Assembly (NCBI GenBank): GCA_009760885.1
Contig: CM019718.1
Span: forward strand, 25,394,133 to 25,458,132
Direction of reading: 5' to 3'
Origin: Achatina immaculata
Lineage: Eukaryota > Mollusca > Gastropoda > Stylommatophora > Achatinidae
Length of the DNA: 64,000 nt
Shown here: positions 56,290 through 64,000 of the stretch, piece by piece
How positions within the stretch are numbered: position 1 is the first letter of the stretch
Layout: each line of letters starts with the position of its first letter
Translations under genes and position numbers: made by a program
Notes under the pieces: generated by a model
The model's database searches: none
Told to the model about the DNA's origin: nothing
What the model saw: the letters and a program-made list of their open reading frames with translations, nothing else

Positions 56290-56955
56290 ACATACGCACT
56301 GTTTGTAATATTTTTGAAAAAGCCTTCGACAGTGCCAAAAGAGATGGACTGTGGAAAATTCTGAGATAGTATGGCCTCCCTCATAAGATAGTGAATATCA
56401 TCAAAACTTTATACGAGAGTTTTCAGTGCAAAGTGATCTGCGGAGAACATACCTCCAGCAGCTTTAGGGTACAAACAGGAGGAAAGCAGAGACGTGTGTT
56501 ATCACAAACATTATTTATCTTAGCAGTTGACTGATTAATAAAGGAGGCAACATCAGGTAAACGCAGAGGATTACAATGGACATTCGACAGGGTACTCGAG
56601 GACCTTGGCTTTGCCGACGACATTTGTCTACTGTCAAGCAAGCACGGAGACGTGCAAGATGAAATAAGCTAACGCAGAATGCTAACAATATAGGATTAAA
56701 TGCTAACAAAATAGGATTAAATGCTAACAATATAGGATTAAATGCTAACAATATAGGATTAAATGCTAACAATATAGGATTAAAGATCAGTGTAAGAAAG
56801 ACAAAATTAATTAAGCAAAAATGTGAACAACGAAATGTACTGAGAGTAGATAGTAAGTTAATGGAGGAGGTCAACGAATTGGTATATCTTGGCAACAGAG
56901 TAGTAGAAAATGAAAATAAACAGTGTATACGTATAGCTATACACAAAGCACTGCA
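56290..56955 (+). mobile_element. LINE family H, reverse-transcriptase fragment
   Basis: Encodes EKAFDSAKRDGLWKILR, YGLPHKIVNIIKTLYESFQC, SSFRVQTGGKQRRVLSQTLF, then LEDLGFADDICLLSSKHGDV with the catalytic FADD, and RKTKLIKQKCEQ and VYLGNRVVE. A 20-bp unit (aatgctaacaatataggatt) is repeated five times at 56680-56785 inside the former ORF. Stops in frame; dead. Confidence 0.87.
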
Positions 56956-56974
56956 GTAAAGCTATGATATCAAA

Positions 56975-57140
56975 ATGTATAAATTAGGGGAAAAAGTAGG
57001 AGCAGCTTTATTATTTAACGAATAAAAAGTCGTGACGTTTCGGCGTGAGCCTTAATCACACAAACACATACAGGACGAAGAATTAGAGAGAGGAGATAAA
57101 GTATAGGTGTACTGGAAGAACAAAAGAGAGTTAAGACGTA
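56975..57140 (-). mobile_element. Penelope-type terminal fragment P3
   Basis: Inverted relative of 47232-47400, with the same order on the minus strand: agttcttcc-tacacctata, ctcctctctctaattcttcg, gtgtttgtgtgattaaggct and cgttaaataataaagctgct. Confidence 0.7.
57030..57063 (-). ncRNA. Hammerhead-ribozyme-like motif 3
   Basis: Stem I TTGT, G, TGATTA, A, stem II GGC-(TCAC)-GCC, GAAA, CGT/C, then ACGA closing stem I. Position 3 G and position 8 U could form a wobble pair in place of the usual C-G. Same architecture as motif 2. Confidence 0.5.
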
Positions 57141-57228
57141 CAAAACGTTTGATGCAGTGAAAATAACTTAGTAGAAGAATCAGAGAGAGGAGACAAAGTA
57201 TAGCATCACATAAAACTATGTTAATGAA

Positions 57229-57461
57229 ATAACAAAAAAAAAAAACGAAAAAATTAATCAAGAAATATAATTAGAACAAAACTTATCTGAATATTTTAGA
57301 CGGCTTTCAAATACTTCTTGGTTTGTACAATTTTATGGTAACAGTCACTTCTTGTTTACGTTGATTGCACAAACCAAGAATTATTTGAAAGCCGTCTAAA
57401 ATATTCAGATAAGTTTTGTTCTAATTATATTTCTTGATTAATTTTTAAATTTTTTGTTATT
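57229..57461. repeat. Long palindrome, arms about 100 bp, loop about 37 bp
   Basis: Left arm 57229-57329 and right arm 57367-57461 are near-perfect reverse complements (for example ttagaacaaaacttatctga against tcagataagttttgttctaa, and gacggctttcaaat against atttgaaagccgtc). A transcript would form a long hairpin. It sits between two Penelope-type sequences. Confidence 0.93.
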
Positions 57462-57464
57462 GGT

Positions 57465-57545
57465 TTCGGCGTCAGTAAACGATATCGTTTTGTTGTTGGT
57501 TTCGGCGTCAGTAAACCTTATGCTGTTGTTAGTTTCTGGGTCAGG
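57465..57545. repeat. About 40-bp repeat, 2-3 units
   Basis: Units with ttggtttcggcgtcagtaaa and cgatatcgttttgttg. Confidence 0.75.
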
Positions 57546-57883
57546 TAATTATAATAGTTATTGTATTAGCTTCTTGTTCGTGGCCAGTAGTGCAACATGC
57601 AGAACAACGGCATCAGCAGTTTCTGAATGCGTTTATTTTCCTGAACAAAATGGTTTTGGTAGGTAATGCTGCAGTGGAAAATTACGTGGAATCACATGGT
57701 GATGAGTCATGGGGTGTAGAATGTTTACTTCCGGGATGGAAAATTGGTGGGCTGGGTGAGTAGTAAAGGTAGACAGTAGCGTATGGTTCACTTTTACAAA
57801 AAAGATAGAATGAGTGAGGAAAACTGGAAAGAATGAGAGTGGCAGAAAGTAAAATGGTTAAGTGTAAATGAAGAACATACAGC

Positions 57884-57920
57884 AATCCAATATTTCGGCA
57901 AAAGCCTTTTTTCAAGGATT
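57884..57920 (-). ncRNA. Hammerhead-ribozyme-like motif 4
   Basis: Perfect 5-bp stem I AATCC/GGATT enclosing TTGAAAA, two extra A, stem II GGC-(TTTT)-GCC, GAAA, palindromic TAT, T. Positions 3 and 8 would be U and A, again able to pair. Lies at the end of the Penelope-like copy 1. Confidence 0.5.
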
Positions 57921-58668
57921 ATACACAAAACCAGCATAACAATTAAAAACACGGAAAAATAGACACTTAGCTTTTTTTGTATCCTTCTTGTAAGATAGAG
58001 GAAGGAAATGCAGCCAGATAGATGAAGGTAGGCTCAAAGTTGAGGCAGGTGATGGCTGACAAATGAGATAAAGGGACGATGATAAACAGTACCAAATGTT
58101 AAGCTACATGGCACCATGCACAAGATGGTCTCAGATAACATCAGTCAAATAACTATGGCATAAACAAAAACTGTGCAGATGGCACAGATAATAAAAGTGA
58201 GACAACAATATGCGGAAAGGTGGAAGATTCAGAACGAACAGAGATCTGGAAGATGTATAATGAACAGAGATCTGGAAGATCTATAACGAACAGAGATCTG
58301 GAAGATGTATAATGAACAGAGATCTGGAAGATGTATAATGAACAGAGATCTCTGAAAGGACAAGACTGTTGGCTTAGGATCCCTAGTCAAGGAAACTATC
58401 GCAGTCCTCACTCGGATAGAGAAGGAAGACAGAAAGAGCTGGAAAATTAACCTCACTCACGGCGAGAAAATGCAGCGAAGTGAGCAGGGCTAAGACAAGA
58501 CAACTGGGCATCAATAGCAAAAACAGAAAGAAGTAGCAAATATCCAGAAATGTAAAGTAGATCAAAGATAGCAGGATTTATTGTTGATTCGTGCTGGGTG
58601 GAGACGCTAACAGAACTTCTCGAGATCGTTCAGCTGAAAAGCAAGAACGGATTACAGCGACATACATG

Positions 58669-58815
58669 CCCCGTTTTCATTGGCGGTGTCCTTGGCAACT
58701 GGTGGTAGTGCCTTCTTGGACATGTAGTTCAGATGTTGGCACAACTGATCTCCTTAAGCGGAAGCCCGTCTATACTTCAAGTCATATCGCTTGCACATAA
58801 TGACATAAATGACGT
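58669..58815 (-). pseudogene. GIY-YIG endonuclease remnant
   Basis: Minus strand reads VIYVIMCKRYDLKYRRASA, stop, GDQLCQHLNYMSKKALPPVA, KDTANENG. It corresponds to the end of the Penelope endonuclease: the IY-I-C-KC block, the YxG position (here YRR), the RxxxH helix, and the PVAxHF motif. One in-frame stop; catalytic Tyr-Ile-Gly lost. Confidence 0.72.
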
Positions 58816-58984
58816 AGCAAGAAGGGCAGGTAAAGCCCTCCTCAACTCACAACGTGGACTTTGAGACAGAAATCTGGCTCCTCCCAATAAACGGACAATT
58901 GCTGCATCTGCCTAGTGAAAGGTGTATGTAGGAGACACACAGAGAAAGAGACAGAGAATGAGAGAGTTTGTCTTGTACCGGGCA

Positions 58985-59112
58985 CTGGAATGGTTGAATT
59001 TAAATCAGTTCAGCCTCTTGGACTGAGAGCTGTGGGTTCAGACCTTTCTGCTTGTCATTCGCCAGGATCTCACCTCGCGAGGTCATGAAACAAGTGCGTT
59101 TTTTTTTCTTTT
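58985..59112 (+). mobile_element. Possible tRNA-derived SINE
   Basis: agcctcttggactgagagct and the B-box-like gtgggttcagacc, followed by a body gtcattcgccaggatctcac. Single copy here, weak. Confidence 0.4.
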
Positions 59113-59225
59113 TGAGATCCTCCTTCGGTGAAAGAGATTAGAGCACCTACGGCTAAGTCTGGCCATGTCTGTAATGAGTATTACACTTTAAAAAAATATA
59201 AAAGATCCCATGCATTTTTTAATAT

Positions 59226-60388
59226 TCTTCGTTCGCTTCTACCGCCAAGATCACCCCGTTATCCTGCTGAATTTACTCCTGTGACCCTCGATGTGTCCCG
59301 TGGTCCCCCTGTGATCCCCGAGAGGCCCATAAGAGATCCCCGAGAGGATCAAAAGAGGTTCAGAGTATCGCGGGGCTTGGGCCTGAATTCTTGGTGGGTC
59401 GCAGAAGCTGGATTGCGTGACACTGTGGTTTTCGTTGCACCAGTTTGATCTAGATTTGGACTTTCTCACTGGAAAACCTCGACGTGTTTTGGATATCAGT
59501 ATATCACCGCCGGGTGAGAGGTGGTTGCCCATCCAGTCCAGCGTTGGACTTTCTCACCGGAAAACCTCAGCGTGATTAGGATACGCATACATCCCCTCCG
59601 AGTGAGAGGTGGCTGGCTATCCAGACTGCACTGGTCCAGTGTCTCCGACTTCCACAGTTTGTGGTCGTGGCCGCTATCCTTTTTAGTTGTGACCAGGACG
59701 GAGCTTTTGTCCAGGAGGACGAATCCTCGCCACTAGTGAGTTTCACCCCTGGGTTGAGCCGGTTTAGGCGCATTCTCCCAATATGGGCGTGTTTAGGACG
59801 TGACCGACTTCTAGAGCCGAGGTACCGTGTCATGAGTAGTCATCAAGTTTCACCCCTGGGTTAAGTCCGTTTAGGCTTATTTCACCAGTATGGGTGTATA
59901 TCGGACGTGGCTGGCCTCTACAGCAGAGGTGCCGTGGTACGAATAGCTCTCGCCGCGAGCCTATTGGAATACCGATTAAGCTTCACTTTATCATTTCCAT
60001 CACCTTTTTACAGCGGAGCCGCACTGCAACCCTAATTGCTTTTTCGCATTTTCTTCATTGGCCGGAAGGATTTTCACTACATGAGCGGCATCCGAATAAT
60101 CTCGCCAGCAGTGTCTTAGTTTAGCCCCTGGGTTAAGCCAGTTCAGGCAGTTCGCCCGGTATGAGTGCAAATAGGACGTGGCCGACCTCCAGAGCAGAGG
60201 TGCTGTGATTTGAACAGACCTGACCTCGAGACTACTGATTACTTCACTTAATCCTTTTTTCACCTTTTCCACGGTGGCGCCGCGCGGCAATCCCATTCGC
60301 ACCTTTCTTCCCTGGCAAGGAGGAGCCCCACTCCACGCACGGCAGCTGAAGAATCTCGCCAGCAGTGGGTTTCAAATCAGTTTTCCTT
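59226..60388 (-). mobile_element. Modular element M, copy 2 (about 1160 bp)
   Basis: Same leader as copy 1 (ttcgttcgcttctaccgcca, cttggtgggtcgcagaagct), two alpha modules (59450-59625), the linker with gtcgtggccgctatcctttt, then beta, beta plus gamma, and beta plus gamma. Gamma is a further 170-180 bp ending ctcgccagcagtg, absent from copy 1. So copies share module types but differ in module number. No ORF of note; GC-rich compared with surroundings. Confidence 0.8.
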
Positions 60389-61155
60389 CTCTTAGATGAG
60401 CTATCAAACAACACTCATCTACCCAAAGTGTCTGGTTTTCAGGCGCCAGATATTCACCTTCCCCCCTTCTCCTGTCAGTTTGAACAGTTCCGCCACGAGA
60501 AGGCCAGGAGCTGGACTTGACTGTCAGAGGCTATTTGAGACGCACGCCTTGGAGACATTTAATTGGGGTGGAGAGCGTATCCTCCAGCCCATCTCCAGCT
60601 ATGACAGTCCTTAGAATGTTGATGATGATGATGATGATGACGATGAAGACGACGTTGGCGATGATTTAAGACAGTAATTTGTTAAATATCTGGATTTTCC
60701 ACGCATCCATCTGCCATGAACTTCAATCTGTTCATACAAATAGTTTTTGAGTATAAGTATATATAAAACTAAATGCTTGTTTACGAACATATACAAGCTC
60801 TTTAATTAATAACGTTGCTCCTACTTTTGCTTTAAATAGCCTTAGCATTCAAATTGTTCCGGAACTTCGTTCCATTTGTCTTTTTTTTTAGGGCACTCTA
60901 GAAGGATCAACTGCGTCTTCTTCACTGAAGTGTCGAACAGCTTCAGTCTTAAAATCGACCTGTACCTCTAAAACGTTGACGAAAATGTGTTCATGTCCTA
61001 AACACCATTGCACATGAAAGTATATTTCACAATGATTCTTAAGACAGTTGGTGGCTTTTTCTTTTCAGATGTTTGTGGAAGACACAGGATTTGTTTGCGC
61101 ATATTCAAACGTATTTACTTTATACGGATAAATCAGCTTGTACGGAAACAAGATA
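60389..61155. other. No gene; (GAT/GAC)n
   Basis: 60615-60665 is a (GATGAT/GAC)n run. 60805-60830 (aataacgttgctcctacttt) resembles the end of the P2/P3 Penelope-type fragments. No ORF with a recognised domain. Confidence 0.5.
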
Positions 61156-61350
61156 AAGAAGGAAGAGAGAAAAGAACAGAGAGAGGGGAAGAAGGAGAGG
61201 TAGAAAGAGAGTAAGCGAGAAAGAAAGAGGGAGAGGAAGAGAGAGAGAAGAAGAGAGAGAGAGGAAGAGAAAAAAAAAGAAAGGGAGCGAGACAGAGAAA
61301 GAGGAAGAGAGAGAGAGAGAGAAAAGAAGAGAGGGAGAGACAGACAGAGA
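61156..61350. repeat. Purine-rich (GA/GAA)n block
   Basis: Imperfect purine run of about 190 bp. Confidence 0.9.
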
Positions 61351-61893
61351 GAAAACGTACTCAGGATTCGAACAGAGGAGAAGTATTATATAATTAAGAA
61401 AACGTAATGTAAGCGTCTACAAGAAGAAAGAATAAGCAGACAGCTTGGAGAAATAAGTAGACAGTTTGGAAGTCTGAGACAGAAAGAAAAGACTAGAGGA
61501 AGAATTCATTAGCAGGCACATTAGAATAACGAGACAGAAGCTGATAACAGAACGAGCAAGCCGAATACATTCGAACAGATCAAACAAAATACTTTTATCG
61601 CTTTGACTCTTATATAAATGTAATTATAATTGTGCCAATAACAATATCTCAGAAGAAATGTTCTTATTTCTGTGATAAATTTATTATCACTTTATCAGTA
61701 GTACAATCAAGCAGCAATAAGGTGGGTTTGTTATATTTTATAACTGAAATTTACAATCACAATTTGTCATAAAGAGAAGCATCAAATACAACAATAACAA
61801 AGGTTTGACTGTAATGTCAGGCGTCTCATTACAAGAAAGTAATACTTGTACAAGCGTTGTGATTGACTGTCTTTGTCCCTGGTGATTATCCAA
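61351..61893. other. 3' flank of the Cys-rich gene
   Basis: AT-rich. On the minus strand this follows the TGA stop at 61894; no clear AATAAA was identified close to the stop. Confidence 0.45.
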
Positions 61894-62361
61894 TCACCGT
61901 TTGAACTTAATATTGGCAATAGTAATAAGCGTGTCTGATACGTTGATTCCCAAAGCAGGGGGAATTATCACCCAATCGTATTCCAGCGTCGTTAGCAACA
62001 GAGCACTATCCCGCCCACATTTGCGTTGCAGCTTTCTGAAAGTGCAGCGAACAGAGGAAAGAATCCTTTTCATTGTCTCCTTCCTGTCTCTGTTATGGTT
62101 GACATCTAAATATCTTCTCATGCACGGGTAGGCCCTGACGGGAGCCTCTCTGTAGCATTCATTCTCTCTGTAGTTCAGACTTTCCATGGAAATATTGTAG
62201 TACATGTCCTTGAAGATTTCTTTGGCGTCCGACTCCTCACAGTACCAGTTTGATCGCTGGTTCATGCTGCGGAAGGTCTCCATCTCGTCTCTGAGGCAGG
62301 GCAAGATGCGGATGTGGCTCTCCACGCAGATAGTAACGTCGTTGAGCATTCTGCAGTATTC
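61894..62361 (-). CDS. Terminal exon of an unidentified Cys-rich protein
   Basis: Open exon of 155 codons plus TGA, entered in phase 0 through the acceptor cttttgatttcag (62362 upward). It starts EYCRMLNDVTICVESHIR and ends TLITIANIKFKR. Eight Cys at exon positions 3, 12, 22, 41, 69, 80, 106 and 115, with NIS and NVS glycosylation sites: the look of a small secreted or extracellular helical domain held by four disulphides. I do not recognise the family. The upstream exons lie beyond 62361, within or beyond the repeats there, and were not found. An ATG occurs at exon codon 5, but the splice acceptor makes an internal start unlikely. Confidence 0.65.
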   Translation of the reverse strand, partial: EYCRMLNDVTICVESHIRILPCLRDEMETFRSMNQRSNWYCEESDAKEIFKDMYYNISMESLNYRENECYREAPVRAYPCMRRYLDVNHNRDRKETMKRILSSVRCTFRKLQRKCGRDSALLLTTLEYDWVIIPPALGINVSDTLITIANIKFKR

Positions 62362-62649
62362 CTGAAATCAAAAGTACATCGTTACAGGGGGACTACGTAA
62401 GCAGTTTTCATAATAATTATGGTTGCTCTAACGCTCTTGTAAGGACTATAATCATAATTATAACATCAATGAAATTTTGTAACAGCAGTGTTGAAAATGA
62501 CTGCCTACCAGAAAATTATGATATAGTTTTTGACACTTGATACTGTTTTGGACACTTGGTGCTGTTTTAGACATTTGATGCTGTTAACGATGCAAAAAGT
62601 CATGAGAGGTAAGAGAAATAAGGACTGCGATAAAACTGATTCTAGTGTT
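62362..62649. other. Intron of the Cys-rich gene; no feature
   Basis: AT-rich; three short units gacacttgatactgttttgg near 62525-62585. Confidence 0.5.
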
Positions 62650-62767
62650 ACAGGTAGACAGAGGTGTATGGTCAGTTTTACAAAAAAGAAAGGAAAAAGT
62701 AAGGAAAGTGGACAGGAATGAGAGGGACAGAAAGTGAGATGAGCACCTATAAATGAAGAACATACAA

Positions 62768-62803
62768 CAATTCAATATTTCGGCGAAACCCTTTTTGAAG
62801 GAC
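62768..62803 (-). ncRNA. Hammerhead-ribozyme-like motif 5, decayed
   Basis: Minus strand GGTCC, TTCAAAA, A, GGG-(TTTC)-GCC, GAAA, TAT, T, GAATT. Stem I is imperfect and the core G5 is C, so this is a dead relative of motif 4. Confidence 0.35.
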
Positions 62804-63459
62804 CAATTACAAAAACAGCACAACAGATAAAAACACGAAATATAGATGAAAAATTAAACACTTAGCTTTTTTATCGTCCTTGCCAGAAAGAGGGGCACAA
62901 AAGGTCCCAGATATATGTAGGTAAGCACAAAGTGGAAGCAGATGATTGACTTAGAAGTGAAATAAAGAAAATATGAAAAAAGGGTACCAGATGGCAAACA
63001 ATCATGACGTTATGCCCAAGATGACCCAAGCTTTCTCCTGCCCGATAACTATAATCTAAATAAAAGCCGCCCATATGACACAAATAACAAAAGTCAGGAA
63101 ACAGTATTGGGAAAAGTGGATGCAGAAAGAAGCAGAATGAACAGAGATCACTGAAAAGACAAGACTGCTGGCTCAGAAAGCCTAGACAAGGAAACTATCA
63201 AAATCCCTGATGGATGGAGAGAAAGGATGAAAAAGACTGGAAAAAATACCTTAACTCCTAAATTACCTTAACTCATAAATTACCTTAACTCCTAAATTAC
63301 CTTAACTCCCCAGCGGCGAGCATGAGAAGATGCAACGAAGAAAATGAGGCTAAGATAAGAAAGCTAGGCACCAAGAACAGACATGGAAACAGGTAACAAA
63401 TAGGTAGAAAAATTAAGTGATTCAAAGAAAGCTGAAGTGGAGACAGTCAGTCTGAAAAA

Positions 63460-63626
63460 CCGGGACGCTTCTTGATGGTCTCCTTGACAGAAGTGCTTAG
63501 CGACAGGCATCAGTGCCCTTTTTGGATATGTCATTAAGATATTGGCTAAACCAATCTCTTAACCCAAGCCAGTCCATCTCATATACTTCATATATCAGCT
63601 TGCACATAATGGTATACATGACTTTG
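63460..63626 (-). pseudogene. GIY-YIG endonuclease remnant, copy 2
   Basis: Minus strand reads VMYTIMCKLIYEVYEM, LGLRDWFSQYLNDISKKGT and, after a frameshift, MPVAKHFCQGDHQEAS. The PVAKHF block is typical of the Penelope GIY-YIG domain. Confidence 0.72.
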
Positions 63627-63730
63627 CGAGAAGTGTAGGTAACGCTCTCCTGAACTGATAACATAGAGTTTGAGAAGGAAAACTGCCTCGTCTCGATAAC
63701 AAATGGACAAATATTGCATCTAGGGCGACC

Positions 63731-63859
63731 ACCTGTGGTACCAGAGAAGATCTATTCAAGCTCTACTTATGTGCTGTCCGAATTAGCTTACCTTCATTTA
63801 CTTCCAGTTAGAAGTAGGTCCCTCCGGTGCACTGCTCGGAGGCTCGGGTGGTTTCTTCC
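63731..63859. other. No gene seen
   Basis: Short spacer. Confidence 0.45.
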
Positions 63860-64000
63860 TTTTTGTAAAGGTAGGAGGGACCGCAGTGGATGAAAACAGA
63901 ATAGCTGGTTGGAGGGCCCGTAGTTGGTGAAAATAGAATAGCTGGTTGGAGGGCCTGTAGTTGGTGAAAATAAAATAGCTGGTTGGAGGGCCCGTAGTTT
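63860..64000. repeat. 37-bp tandem repeat, cut by window edge
   Basis: Three units of agggcccgtagttggtgaaa and atagaatagctggttgg; the array continues beyond the window. Confidence 0.92.

Larger units (their letters stand above)
57755..58915 (-). mobile_element. Penelope-like element 3' end, copy 1
   Basis: Aligns over its length with 62650-63730 in direct orientation. On the minus strand it begins with a GIY-YIG endonuclease remnant (58815-58669), runs through non-coding sequence and ends with the ccgaaatattgg block. This order, RT-GIY-YIG followed by a terminal region with a hammerhead motif, is that of Penelope-like retroelements; the RT part is missing. A 26-bp minisatellite (aacagagatctggaagatgt plus ataatg, 58240-58350) is present only in this copy. 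Confidence 0.78.
62650..63730 (-). mobile_element. Penelope-like element 3' end, copy 2
   Basis: Same order as 57755-58915: GIY-YIG remnant at 63626-63460, then non-coding sequence, then the ccgaaatattg block. Diverged by many substitutions. A 17-bp unit (ccttaactcctaaatta) is repeated four times at 63248-63310, only in this copy. Confidence 0.78.

Overview
This is a repeat-choked stretch of an animal nuclear genome, most likely a mollusc and probably a heterobranch gastropod such as a sea slug. There is no bacterial-type gene density. Instead there is one multi-exon gene with GT-AG introns, one full-length microsomal cytochrome P450, one terminal exon of an unknown Cys-rich protein, and dozens of decayed LINE, SINE, Penelope, mariner/Tc1, piggyBac and tandem-repeat copies. 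The species guess rests on the style of the LINE 3' ORFs, of a kind common in gastropod genomes; it is inference, not proof.

Main gene: on the minus strand, from 54724 down to 17040, thirteen small exons (75-241 bp) splice in a consistent phase into a 634-residue N-terminal part of an axonemal dynein heavy chain, closest by recalled alignment to DNAH6 (inner-arm ciliary motor). Every junction has AG/GT borders and the phases add up (1902 nt, no stop). The start codon is in exon 1 and a candidate RFX X-box lies about 40 bp upstream. The linker-to-motor part of the gene (several thousand residues) is not in the window. No further exon was found between 1 and 17039, so the next intron is at least 17 kb, far longer than the 1.2-4.8 kb introns before it.

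Left part (1-17000): tandem arrays, nested LINE fragments, a piggyBac-derived miniature element, and an intronless, intact CYP2-clan P450 (10678-12192, plus strand). If the dynein gene is intact, the P450 sits antisense inside its thirteenth intron.

Middle (17000-54800): the dynein introns. They hold at least seven LINE families (called A-H here, each ending in its own microsatellite), tRNA-derived SINEs, a dispersed family R1, a decayed mariner with well-kept terminal inverted repeats, a Tc1 fragment, and many minisatellites (a 47-bp satellite of about 30 units, a 39-bp array of about 32 units, a 20-bp array of about 45 units). A modular element at 51037-51870 has split a LINE and carries an exact 11-bp target duplication.

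Right part (54800-64000): LINE remnants, a 100-bp-arm palindrome, two about 1.1-kb Penelope-like element (PLE) 3' ends with recognisable GIY-YIG endonuclease remnants, a second copy of the modular element, and a terminal exon (61894-62361, minus) of an unidentified Cys-rich protein.

The most interesting signal is a set of five sites, all in or resembling PLE pseudo-LTR sequence, that fit a hammerhead-ribozyme fold with a short palindromic stem III; in two of them the tertiary core pair 3-8 looks changed on both sides (A-U and U-A in place of C-G).
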